Below, piece after piece: positions 1-64,000 of a stretch of 64,000 bases of DNA (positions within the stretch are counted from its first letter, which is position 1; every line of letters starts with the position of its first letter). Origin of the DNA: Atrina japonica (lineage: Eukaryota > Mollusca > Bivalvia > Pterioida > Pinnidae); contig BROG01000111.1 of the NCBI GenBank assembly GCA_030159075.1, forward strand, positions 587,501-651,500, given 5' to 3'. The position numbers and the translations under genes were made by a program. The notes under the pieces are model-generated. The model did no database searches and was not told the DNA's origin. It saw nothing but the letters and a program-made list of their open reading frames with translations.

Positions 1-30
<30 letters not shown>
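1..30. repeat. (TG)n microsatellite
   Basis: Uninterrupted TG dinucleotides run from the window edge to position 30. The array may continue outside the window. Confidence 0.95.
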
Positions 31-31
<1 letters not shown>

Positions 32-1320
32 AATATAAGAGTTCTTTGGTACAGAGTAAAAATATTAGAAAAAAGCTTTTGAAAACATCACATTTTTGCG
101 TAAACTTGCTTTATTCCGTTAGCGTTTTCGCCTTACGGCTCATCAGACAGAATATAATGGTTGATAAGTTATTGTCTATTGTGACGTCACGCTCTTGTGC
201 ATAGCATAATTTTGATGCCTGCGGATTTTGTTGCGCAAAAAAATGCACAAAACTATTTTCTATTTAAGAAGGCTTAAATAGTTCAATAAAATAATCTTCT
301 TTTGCTCTGCGAAAGTTTTCGTCATTGTTTTGTATTTTATAAAAGGGAAATATTTTTAATTTCCCCTTTCCGCACTCGTCGAAGTGTTTAGAGCACGGTG
401 TGTTCCTGATGGAGGGGTCCCTAATTTGTTGCATGTGCACCCGGACTCTGTCTATTAATCTTATATATTTAATCTTAAAAGCCATACATTAGGCCTACCA
501 CAAAACAAATAAAAATCACAGAAAGAAATCGGAAACACGAGGCTACATCTGTAGCAAATTGTACAGCCTATAGGCCCATATCGCGATATATCTAGGTCAT
601 GTTATGACCAAAACCACAGACCACAGCCCGGCACAAAAATGAAAGTTCGCTTCGTAGTTACAATAGAAAAAAAAGAGAGTAAGGCCTAGTGCAACTTTGT
701 CAAGCATCTCTTGATAAACAAGTCGATTTGTTTGCCTTCACTGGATATTCCTATTAGAAACAATTCGTCACCCGCATCGTGTGAGATCAAGTGTGAATAG
801 GCCTACTGACGTAGGTTACGTACCGATCAGTCATCATGGTTCCCAGCTGGTTGGTAAAAAAATTTCAAATAAGATGGCTACTTTCAGTTGTCATTAATAA
901 ATATTAACTGTCTCACTTCTTATAAGTCACACTCAAACTTTTTATAGTATATTCCATTAATAATATATCAGAATTCAAACGCAAACTTGTTGTAAATACA
1001 TTATATAGTATACTCATGGGTACCGCCATTTGCATTTTCAATTCTCTTCTGACACATTTAACCTTCCGGTTACCAAGCAGACGAATATTCTTAACTAACT
1101 TATGACACTTATTCAAAATTTTTCATATCACTAGTTTCTTTCAAAATGATATGAAAATAAGAAAATAAACCTTAATTCCATTTAGTATTTTCGGACATAT
1201 AAGAGGAACTACTTCTCGTCTCAGACAGCTGTTTAGCTGTTACGTCATATGAAAAAAAAACACCGCAAAGCCAATTACATAGAATGAATTTCGTACCAGC
1301 TGACTGCAGATTCACAGAAA
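31..1320. other. Intergenic, no gene recognised
   Basis: AT-rich sequence with short spurious frames only. I see no domain, no convincing exon and no repeat that I can classify. Confidence 0.5.
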
Positions 1321-1328
1321 ATGTTAAT

Positions 1329-1500
1329 ATATATAAATATTAGGATTGTTTTTCATTTTTTGGAATGTATCGAGTATAAATGCTATGGATTATGGAAATT
1401 CACGAAGTGCTGCACATTGATTTCTTTTTCCATAATCCATTGCATTTATACTCGATGCATTCCAAAAAATTTTTTAAAAATCCTTAAATATATGTCGTAT
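1329..1500. repeat. Long imperfect inverted repeat (foldback element)
   Basis: Two arms of roughly 75 bp face each other. The left arm contains TGGAATGTATCGAGTATAAA and then ATGGATTATGGAAA. The right arm contains TTTCCATAATCCAT and then TTTATACTCGATGCATTCCA. The loop is only about 20 bp. The arms differ at a few positions, as expected of a MITE-like foldback element. A small non-coding RNA hairpin is a less likely alternative. Confidence 0.75.
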
Positions 1501-2293
1501 TGCACATAGTTGGATACGGAAATTTCGCCGGAGCTACTTTTCTAAATGGCATTCATGACATCCAAAATATTTGATGGCGTCGTTAAAAGCTTGATGCGTC
1601 GTTAAAAGCTTGATCGTTTTAGCTGATGAATTGGACTCGAGCTACGCTCTCGTTGACTCCTTCCGCTACAGAGATCAAGTGGAGTCTGATGATACGGATA
1701 GAAATATATTTGTAGTTTTGTCTATATATCATAATGTCAACAATAAATGTGAGAACGAGAGGCATATATACTGTCATTGTGTTATCAACGTAAGATGTTC
1801 TTGGTGTATTTCCTTATCTTCATTACTACAGGGGCGCCAAAAAAATGTTGATTTTAATTCTACATAGCAAAGTAAACATTTAAAGTGGCATTACATATTG
1901 ATGTACAATAACAAATAAGAGTTATATACAGGCATGAAATATTTATATTCCGATATACAATGTATTTTGTGAAAGTAACGTCACATCCAGTGTGGTAGTT
2001 ATATAAATAGTAAGGTTGAGTTAATCAATTACAAGTGAAAAAGTGCCAAACCTGGCTTTGTCAAGCAATTTTCACAAAATATATAGGAATTTAAGAACTT
2101 TTATGCCTGTGTATATCTTTTGATTTTGTTATTGTATATCAATCTAAGTAGTAAAAAAGGAACAAAAATTGCAAAATTACACAGCCCCTTTACATTCTTA
2201 TCCTCGCATGTCAAGGACAAAATTATTTTCAAAACATTAATAGTATAAAATGTACTCTGATTGAAAAAATACATTTGTAAACTGTATAATACG

Positions 2294-2300
2294 TATAAAA
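2294..2300 (+). promoter_or_regulatory. Possible TATA box of the LDLa/ShK gene
   Basis: TATAAAA lies about 110 bp upstream of the ATG at 2412. Spacing allows a short 5' UTR. In AT-rich DNA such a match can be chance, so support is weak. Confidence 0.25.
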
Positions 2301-2411
2301 AGAATCAAAAATATAGTTTAAATTTTCCCATTTCCTTCGCCTCTGTGGTCGTTTTCTTTTGGACACGATCTGTAGTTTATCAGTATAATCTTCGCAATTA
2401 TTCGAGTGAAA

Positions 2412-5943
<3,532 letters not shown>

Positions 5944-6477
5944 CAACCAAAACATTACCAATGCACTAGTGGCTAACACATGCTTATCGCGAGAAGTTCC
6001 CAATTAAGTAACAAGATTAAATTTGTTTCCATGTGACTCCTATTTGGTTATCAATAATCTTAATATTATATATACAGAGAAATGATTGTTAATATGAGCA
6101 ATGGTGTTTGAAGTACTTGTGAATTACAATTAATATCACCCGCAAAAATCCAAACATGCATGGAAATGATCATTTCGGGAAGTTGTTTACTACACTATTT
6201 ATCCAAAACCAAAAATCAAATCCTGGGTTTCTGTAACTTTGACTTAGACAGAAACATTTTCACTTGAATAATAATATTGTTGTATTTGCTGATCATAATC
6301 ATCTGGATAAAACAAGGATGTCATTATAAAACTGATAAGGGTTGAGCTTAATCTTAAGACAAAGCTCTGATAAACCTAACAATCTGGATAAAATTTATTT
6401 CTAATATTTGTTATTTTGGAACATGAGTAAAATTCGGAAAATTTCAGGTATATGAAACAGTTCCACCTATTATTGAT

Positions 6478-6746
6478 TGTTTATTGTTGTTTTACGTCCT
6501 ACTCAAGAATCTTTCACTCATATGGAGACATCACCAAATGCCGGTGAAGGGATTCAAATTTTGTCCAATGCTCGGCACTTACGGCCATTGAGTAGCGAGG
6601 GTTCTTTAACGTGCCGACACCTACTGTGACATGGGACCTTGAGTTTTACTCTCTCATCCAAAGAACAGGAAACCAACCTGCCGCTGGCTGGACTCGAACT
6701 CACGATCAAGAGTCGAGCGTGCTACCGACTGAGCCAGACCGGCTCT
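6478..6746 (-). mobile_element. tRNA-derived SINE, family A (full copy)
   Basis: The reverse strand begins with a tRNA-like head: box A TGGCTCAGTCGGT and box B GAGTTCGAGTCC. A conserved body follows (GTTAAAGAACCC, GGCCGTAAGTGCCGAG, CCATATGAGTGAAAGATTCT). Related copies lie at 24.3, 27.5 and 42.8 kb. It is not a tRNA gene, because the head cannot form a full cloverleaf and is fused to the body. Confidence 0.85.
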
Positions 6747-9700
6747 TTCCATCTATTAATGATGTCAATTGCAATCTATTCGGAGTTGTACATTAAGTAT
6801 GTTTGCTTGTTTCTTTGAATGTTTTAAGTACTGACTTTTTCTGAAGATGCAAATTTTAAACTTTGCTATGGAATGACGTTAAAACAGTGTTATCTATTCA
6901 CAACAGATTTTGGTTTTAAATCACATTCGACAGACTTCTGACTTTTACCAAAACCATAGAAAAAGAACCCGCTTAATTTACCTTCTGTCATTAAACCACT
7001 GTGCAAAGTCAATATGGAAAATAAAATTAGGATGTGCCCTGGTATGACAAAATATTACTGTTTAAACAGTTTTCAGTAATTTTTCATTAGGCTACTTGTT
7101 TATACCGTAATTGTTCTTGAAAATGCAATACATGTAAAACCTCTAAATACCTAATTATATGTGTTACCAATGAAAATGAGTTATTTTTTAAAATATTTTG
7201 AAACATTGAGTTGTGGTTATATTTCAAGTACACAGGTCCTCACTAGAGACAAATTAAACCACTGGGGAAAAGTTATTCCACTCAACAAAATTACTCCTAT
7301 ATACATTAGGTTGAAAGCATCATCATCATAAATAATCTTAAATAAGTCAAATTCGTTATATATTTTGGTCAAGAGACTGCCCTCATGACAATAATTGTTT
7401 TACTGAATGTTGAGAAATATCACCCATGTTATTTTTATCCATTCAAGGTCAATAACGGTTCTGAAATATGTTTTTGTTTTTGTCTTGCTAGATATTGTGT
7501 TTTACACCACACTCAATAATTTTTCGGAATAAGGTGGTATCCAATTTTAATGGCGAAGGATAGGACTCTGTTATATGCACTACTGACCACCAATCTTCCG
7601 CAAGTAAACATACAAGTTTTCTCACAAAATCAGTTTAAAGGCTGACACCCATGCAAAATTGATGGTTTTCATTTTCAACAAACAAAACGTCAAGATTATC
7701 TTTTTATTACAATGTAAAACAAAGCAAATAATAACAAATGTAAGAGTCAGATATTTCGGCTTAAATAATTAATTAATTACTGTGCATTGTTGTTACTAAA
7801 TCAGTGGTACAGAAGGACAAAAGGCAACCTGTATGATTATAATGTATAAAATATCAAAACATACTCAGCATGATTAAAACAATGCAAGATTCAGCGACAC
7901 TATTAGATGTATCCTACTACACATAATGAATATGAACAGCATATTGCAAGAAATCCCATACTATCTCAGGAACCAAAATCATTGTTTCGAATTCTACATC
8001 ATCCTAAACATTTTTCGAAAAACAATGAAAAACTTTGCATAGAACCAATATATTTCTGTTAAACCTTTGTATAGATTAGCATAGAACAATAACAAGCTGG
8101 CATGAGTAATAAAATCAAACAGAAAATATAAAAAAATTAAGAAGTGGGATAATGACCAAAATGCTCACCATAAAATTGTAAAACTACGACTGCAATAATA
8201 ATGATGACATTTTCTCGAATTTAGCAACACCATTGTTTTCCCTGGAAATGGGCAAAAAAAGGAGAATAAAATCTATATTTTGACAAAGAACATGATGGAG
8301 GATGAAAGACTTAAACATTTTCATCTGTATAAAAGCAAACATTTCAGATTTGTAATAAATATATTATAAATATCAAACTTTACATCTGATTTTGAATAGT
8401 ATTTTACAGTACACTCAACAATTTTTCAGTTATATGGTGGTGGCTATATATATATATATAGCCACCACCATATATATATATATATATAGCGCTAACCACT
8501 CACCCACAGAGTCCCCATAACTTTTCAATGTTGCATGTCCTATTATTTCTACCCGACTATTTCTCCATTATTGACAGAAAAGTTAACATCTTTCAATTAA
8601 CATGTTTCATTCGTAATATATGTATATATATAAAGCTTTATAATCATAAAGTTTAGATGGATGAAAATTATGAAAAGTTTAAATAAACATGGAACTTTAG
8701 AGCCAAATCATGACCTCAAGTAAGTCTTTAGACACTGATTGATTCAGAAAATATACACGATAATGGTAGAATGACAAATAATCTAAATGTCATAAAAATG
8801 CTAATCCAAACATACGAGTTCCATTGAGTTGTAGTAATACTGGATTGCCTAAAATTTACAAATAATTATAATACTATAGCAAAAGCAAATATGGAATGCA
8901 TATTATAATAATTCTACTGATAAAGAAGAACAGTTGGTTTCAGAATAATAAAACACAAAATCATCCACAAATTAACAACTGAATAAGTACACATTTTAAA
9001 TACCATTTATGATTTATAATTCAATAAGAAGTGTTTATGTTTACATAATTGTCAGAATAAAGAATGAACACATCAACGTAAAAAAAATAAATAAACAAAA
9101 TAAAATTGTAAAAAAAGCAGTTTGTATCATATCATAGATCAATGCTGATTATGATAATTTTACCCAGTAACAAAATATATCAACTATTTGTAAATAAGTA
9201 AAGTTGAGAAAATAGGCAACATAAGTACATCAGCAATAAGGTAAGAAATGGTAAATATTTTCCTTTTATCAAGTTATATAATACTATTGCACTGAAATGT
9301 AAAAACATCAAGCAAATAACAATTATAAAGGGAAAAAATACATCAACAAGTAAATAAGCATATCTATTGAATAAATCACATAGAATAGTAGAGCAATATT
9401 GCTTAAAATTTTCAACTGAAAAAAAAATTATGTATGTGTGTGTGTGTGTGTGTCTAAGACATATAGGACCATTTACATTACTTTGCTTTACGTCTTGTTA
9501 ATGAAGTACTGTTGACATGGTGTGCAAAAAATACTTTAAAAGTCACCTTAAGGTATGGAAAAGACATAATAAAGTGTCAAAAGAGTGTTTCTTTGTATAA
9601 TAAAAATCCTTATATATTGTAATTATAACCACAATAATCCAAAAATGAAAACACTGAATACAAAACTGTGTAGATTACAGCAATAACAATACCTGTAATA

Positions 9701-9973
9701 CAGGTTAATGCAAAAGGAAATACTAAACGACCAGAAAATATACACACTTAACAGGTGTATAAAAAGGGATATGTACGTACATGTATGTCACACTTAGTAA
9801 TGTAAATAAATATATAAACATAGTTATTCACAACAATTATTTCTGGGGAAACTATGAAATAAACAACATATTAATAAAAAACATTATTTCAATAAACAAA
9901 TGTTGACTAAATCTTAATACGATTTGACAAGTAACTACTTGTTGAAGTTCAATGTGTTATACAAATTTAATTA
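6747..9973. other. Intergenic AT-rich stretch
   Basis: No gene recognised. Degraded pieces of SINE family B lie at about 7495-7640 and 8395-8445, and a (TG)n run at about 9430-9453. The palindrome at 8431 is listed separately. Confidence 0.6.
8431..8474. repeat. 44-bp perfect palindrome
   Basis: Arms TATATGGTGGTGGC and GCCACCACCATATA flank a TA core centred at 8452.5. The GGTGGTGGC edge matches the start of the adjacent SINE-B tail fragment. Confidence 0.9.
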
Positions 9974-10162
9974 CTGTATACAGGTAAATTTTCGCCCGTT
10001 TTATTTTCGCCCCTTTCGCCCTCATCTTCAGTGGGCGAATTCAAAATGGTAAATTCATCTATTTTTAACAATAAAAGACTGGGCGAATTTAAAATTTGGC
10101 GAAACCGTTTGCAAGTGCATTGGGGTGAAAATAACACATGGCTAAAATAACCCTGTATACAG
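9974..10162. mobile_element. MITE with CTGTATACAGG terminal inverted repeats
   Basis: The ends read CTGTATACAGG and CCTGTATACAG and are flanked by TA on both sides. The interior has short TTTCGCCC/GGGCGAA motifs in both orientations. At 189 bp it is non-autonomous and TA-targeting, as in Tc1/mariner-type elements. Confidence 0.85.
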
Positions 10163-10729
10163 TATATTCCATTGTCTAAATAAAATCTTATCTGCTTCAA
10201 AATTCATATCTTGATTCTTGAGTTGATAAGCGCTGGCCATAACACAGAAATTATTTAACTACAAATTTTCTATATACAAAATGATCATGAACTTACAGAA
10301 ACTAAGAAAAGTTACTTATCTGTAATTTCAGTCTACAAATTCTTTGTAGGTTCACACTAGCTTATTATAATGTTGGTTTCATATTAGTTCATGTCCTGTT
10401 AAAACATATTTTCTTACTTACACGGGGGGAATCACTAGCTATAGGTGAATTGCCACAAATCATTACATTCACAATGGACTGCTGAGGGTTTATTTTATCA
10501 TACCATGCTTCTTCTATGACAGGGCCTCAGGTTTAAGACTGATCTGTAAGACTTGTGACCAGGAACAGAAATTACCTGTGTAAATAAGTCATTGTCTGGC
10601 TCACATTCAAAACAACATAATTGAAAGTTGAATGTTCCCTACCTGTAAAAATATATTCATATCCCTATTTGCACCACAGTAATTGAGGCATATATTTACA
10701 GATTACTATCACAATTACACACATCTCTT

Positions 10730-11360
10730 CAGATTACTGTCATGATTTGAACATTCTCTTTACAAACTACTCTCTTGGTTTGAGACATCTCTTTTACTTT
10801 ATAGATTACTGTCATGGTTTAAGACATATCTTTACAGACCACTGTCATAGTGACATCTTTTACAGACTACTGTTTAAGACTTACCTTAACAGACTACTGT
10901 CATGGTTTAAGACTTATCTTTACAGACCACTGCCATGGTTTGAGGCATATCTTTACAGGCTTCTGTCATTGTTTGAGGCATATCTTTACAGACTACTGTA
11001 ATGGTTTAAGACATATCTTTACAGACCACTGTCATGGTTTGAGATATCTCTTTATAACTACTGTCATGGTTTGTGACATCTCTTTATATACTACTGTCAT
11101 GGTTTGAGATATCTCTTTATATACTACTGTCATGGTTTGAGACATCTCTTTATAACTACTGTCATGGTTTGAGATATATCTTTATATACTACTGTCATGG
11201 TTTAAGACATATCTTTATATACTACTGTCATGGTTTAAGACATATCTGTTACAAACTACTTTTGTGGTTTGAGACATCTTTTTATAGACTACTGCCATGG
11301 TCCAAGACATATCTTTATAGACTACTGTTATGGTTTAAGACATATCTTTAAAATCAATTG
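10730..11360. repeat. Minisatellite, period about 33 bp
   Basis: About 19 copies of a unit resembling TACTGTCATGGTTTAAGACA followed by TATCTTTACAGA. Length varies by small indels and units alternate between TTTAAGACATAT and TTTGAGATATCT forms. Overlapping open frames here come from the repeat and are not genes. Confidence 0.93.
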
Positions 11361-12267
11361 TCAAAGTTTCAGCCATTTCTATAGAGGCTATTGTAATTGT
11401 CAAAGCTCTCAACACACTACTTTTAATGTTTCAGTCATTTCTATGTTTTATATATGTTTTACATCCTTCATTTTGTTAACATTGTCAGACCAATACTTCC
11501 CTATGTATCACATTATAAACGATAAAGACACATATGCATGGTGAAATTGATTTCTACAAGATAACACATAAGATATAATCAAGATATAAATTTCTAAGAA
11601 AACATAATTTTCTTCTCAGCAATGTTTAAAAATAAGATTCTCTGTAAAATGATATGATCATCCTTGTACTGAGATTGATTCCTACATGCCTGCATTTTTT
11701 TTTGTCAGTACAAAAACTATATTTGTTATGTTCTATAAAAGAAATTTCATCACAAAAGCAATGAACATCTGTATAAAACTTTGGAGATCAAATAGGCAAT
11801 AAGCACAAACCCATGAGCTCCTCAAAATGATTCACAAACTCTGTTCTTTTAGATGTGCTATTTCTTTCTGGTGCAGCAAAACAAAAAGTCAATGTATAAG
11901 TCCTTCCCAGTGCAGTAATAAAAGCAAGCACATGATATAAAGAAAAAAGTCTAAATTTGGTCATTTTTTTCTCTCCATTTTATAGTGTATGAATCCTCCA
12001 GCATATTTTTCTGATTCATTTCTTCAAAAAAGACCCAAATAACAAAATCTGCAGCAGAAATACAAGTAACCATAATAAGCATTATACTGCGGCATTTCAC
12101 TTATATCTGATATTCTGGCCCAAGATATTTGAAGTGGAAAAATGTTACCACAGGGTTTAATTAAAAAACAACATAAAACCTAAGAGGAACCAACAGACAA
12201 TAACTTTCTCAATGAGGAACTGATCTTTTCCCTATTTATACCCTGTTGTTACTTCTCAAAATCTGAC
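11361..12267. other. Region downstream of the receptor stop
   Basis: Probably contains the receptor 3' UTR on the - strand. I could not fix a polyadenylation site. No repeat or gene was recognised. Confidence 0.4.
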
Positions 12268-61465
<49,198 letters not shown>

Positions 61466-61874
61466 CTGAAAATAAGATTTTAACTTTGGTCAAATACATG
61501 TACATAAATACAATGAGTAACATCCTTCCAAATGTTTCATTTATTACAAAAAAGTTGAATGGGTCTTAAAAGGACATCGGAATACAATGCTCTATCCATA
61601 AAACCCTAAATATTCAGACATGAATTAGTGTACATGTATGTGATATAGCTATACATGTACAAAATGTGCATAAAATAATAAAGAAAAATGTAAACAGATA
61701 CTAGTTGTAACATCCAGTGGCATCACTAAAGGATGGTAACTGGGTTTCCATTTGAACTTGTGGCCCTCCCTGAGGTCCCCTTATTTGAATTCTTGAAATA
61801 AAATGGGTTAAACCAAAATAAATCACTAAATCAAGAATAACACATCAACACTTCCAAAAGTCAGATCATGAGGA

Positions 61875-62700
61875 TAAATGCAACAACCAATCAAAATCAT
61901 GAAAATAAATGATAAAGACATTGAAGATGTAGACACTTTTGTGTATCTAGGGGCAACAGTTTCCAAGCAAGGAGGAGGAATGGAGGATATGAAGGGACGT
62001 ATTGCTATGGTGGCTGAATTCTGCCATTTCATCTTTTGGCCTTTTCGCATTGTTTCTAAAGTGAAAACCCTCTGTTCTGCAGGTTGTCGCCTTTATTTAT
62101 CCACACAAAAGTGTGAGAAAAAATAAATAAAAAATGGCACCGTTTCACACTTTTAAAAATCTCGCCTTTTCCATAACTTTTGTTGCCTTTTCATGATGTT
62201 ATGACAAATGCAAAAAACCTGCCAAACATCACCTTTTCACATTGTCCAAACAAAAAAAATGTTGAATGTTACATTCTGCCTTGTAAAATAAACCCCCAAA
62301 ACCTGTCGAATGTTGCCTTTTCGAATTGTCCAAACTCTAAAACCTGCTGAACGTTGCCTTTTTACCTTGTTTAAAGTGCGATAAGGGGAAGAGCTACCAG
62401 AAAAATTGATGACCATGAGGCCACTTAGTAATGAGATCAAGAGGAGAAGATGGAAATTTATTGGTCACATTATGCGGAAAGAATGCAATAATGATTGCAA
62501 AGTGGAAATGACATGGGCACCATAAGGTAAAAGGAAAAGAGGGGGACCAAAGACAACATGTGGAGAATGGTAGAAAGAGAGAGGTCAAATGCTGGGTGGT
62601 TATCATGGGGAGAGGCTAGGATTGCAGCTGTAGACAGAGATGGGTGGAGGAATTCTGTAGAGGCTTTATGTGCCACTAGGCACAAAGTGGATAGGTAACA
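61875..62700 (+). pseudogene. Non-LTR retrotransposon 3' remnant (reverse transcriptase C-terminus)
   Basis: DIEDVDTFVYLGATVSKQGG near 61911-61970 and later RRRWKFIGHIMRKE, KRKRGGPKTTWR and RDGWRNSVEALCATR (62440-62690) are the typical tail of LINE reverse transcriptases. The middle is deleted and replaced by a short minisatellite; stops occur. Confidence 0.85.
62025..62375. repeat. Short minisatellite inside the LINE remnant
   Basis: Diverged units resemble AAAACCTGTCGAATGTTGCC followed by TTTTCGAATTGTCCAAAC; about five copies. Confidence 0.7.
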
Positions 62701-64000
62701 GGTAAATCAACTTTGAACAACAAACACTTAAACAGTCCATTATCATGATCAAAGCTTGGCCCACATTTGGAAGCCCTATTTGAAAAAGCCAGATATGTTA
62801 ACTGATTACATCACCTAAGTCACATGTAATTGTAATAAAAATTTGAAAAGATGACCTCATCATTCTTATAAGCCTGATCTACATCAACATACATTATTGC
62901 ATGTCCCATAAGCTTACATGTAGTCACACAACTGATCTAGAATCAATATTTACAACCAAAATAAAACCAATATGGTCCTTTCAATTTTGCTTATTTAGAA
63001 ACAGACCAAGACAAGTACATGTGCATGTGTAGATGAATATTGTACACATGTATAAAATATCCAAGTGGAAGGTCACTTTGAAGTTATTATGTGTGTGATT
63101 AGATTTCACTTGAGTTTTGTCTCGCATCTTGTATTTTCTGAAAATCACTTTTATGAGATCATAAAATTGGTAAATTTACATTTTGATATATATCTGTATA
63201 AATAAGATCATGACCTGAACACAAATCGTTTATGCATATAAATATAGCCATTGAACTGTAATAGAAATAAGATTTAATAGAACTAAAACAACTAGTGTAC
63301 TTTTAGTGAACAATCGATGATCAGTCTGATCAATACAATACCTTCTGAATCAAGTACATTGAATTCTTAAAATTTGTCAACGAATAATATCATCAAAATA
63401 TGGGTCTAAGTAAAATCTGCTATTTTTTCGCAATTTTGAGCAAAAATTTCCCATTTTTGTTCAAGGCAACATTGATATTCAGTATTAAACAATAAAAGAA
63501 TTTAGTACATTGTATGTATGAACTGTAATTTGAAGTCTTCAGATGAAAACCATGTTGTCAGTTGAATAATTTTGAGAAGCTAAATGAATCAAAAGTTTTG
63601 TGTCTTTATTCTTATAAATTAAATGACCATAGTTACTTTTTTCCCAATATGGCCCATTGCGACATTAAATTCCCAATTGGAAGGGTACAGGACCCTGTCC
63701 CAAAAACATATATTAAACACTGTTGATGTACTTCAATTGAATCTTGTATTATCTATTTTTATACAAGTTGAAATGAATCATCTGGTACATGCATAAAATA
63801 TGTTAAGTTAAATAATGATGTAAAGATATATTAAATACAATGTATACATGTAGGTACATATACATTGTATGTATGTACCAGGTGATACTTACATGTAGCA
63901 TATATTACAAGTATTTCAAACATCAAAATATGCAGGTCTTTTGTAACAAGCATGATTTATCTAGCACACTATAGGCTATACAGACATCATCTATCCTACA
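62701..64000. other. No gene recognised
   Basis: AT-rich sequence upstream of the first receptor exon seen. I looked on the - strand for a signal peptide exon ending in phase 1 and found none that convinced me. Confidence 0.5.

Noticed and set aside
10730..11360. CRISPR-like array
   Set aside because: Units are contiguous with no unique spacers, and this is a eukaryotic genome.
10747..11544. Overlapping + strand frames with repeated Leu/Phe/Tyr/His units
   Set aside because: All three frames of the 33-bp minisatellite are open because the unit lacks stops. No conservation is implied.

Overview
This is animal nuclear DNA, AT-rich, with spliced genes, GT-AG introns with clear phases, and dense tRNA-derived SINEs and small DNA transposons. 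The two protein architectures and the style of the repeats suggest a lophotrochozoan, most likely a bivalve or other mollusc. That assignment is inference; no gene here fixes the species.

Two genes can be reconstructed. They converge, with their 3' ends about 6.3 kb apart. On the + strand at 2412-5943, five exons encode a 295-residue secreted protein: signal peptide, two LDL-receptor class A modules, a Thr-rich mucin-like linker and two ShK-type six-cysteine modules. On the - strand at 61465-12268, thirteen in-phase exons encode at least 704 residues of a cell-surface receptor with three Ig domains, one transmembrane helix, a juxtamembrane segment and a complete tyrosine-kinase-like domain. 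Its signal peptide and first exon(s) lie outside the window or were not recognised. The kinase fold has lost its catalytic residues: the HRD-type loop reads YYRLSASS and DFG reads GFG. The frame and splice sites are intact throughout. This is therefore a predicted receptor tyrosine pseudokinase, and it is the main result.

The rest is introns and repeats. From left to right: a hairpin (foldback) element at 1.3-1.5 kb; SINE, palindrome, MITE and a 33-bp minisatellite between the two genes (6-11.4 kb); a 6.4-kb receptor intron (12.4-18.8 kb) with a SINE and a 2-kb repeat of a family ending in a conserved hairpin; kinase exons at 18.8-23.2 kb; a 22.7-kb intron (23.2-46.0 kb) holding an antisense Ty3/Gypsy retrotransposon (29.9-40.3 kb) inside an approximately 18.8-kb block with inverted-repeat-like ends; further kinase, juxtamembrane and TM exons at 46-50.6 kb; an intron with a (TA)n array and about 500 bp of nearly pure C; Ig exons at 52.9-61.5 kb with hAT-like and TA-target transposons between them; and a truncated LINE 3' end at 61.9-62.7 kb.

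The Gypsy element and its flanks carry very many single-base indels. This may reflect an unpolished assembly there as much as biological decay. The two genes' exons show no such damage.
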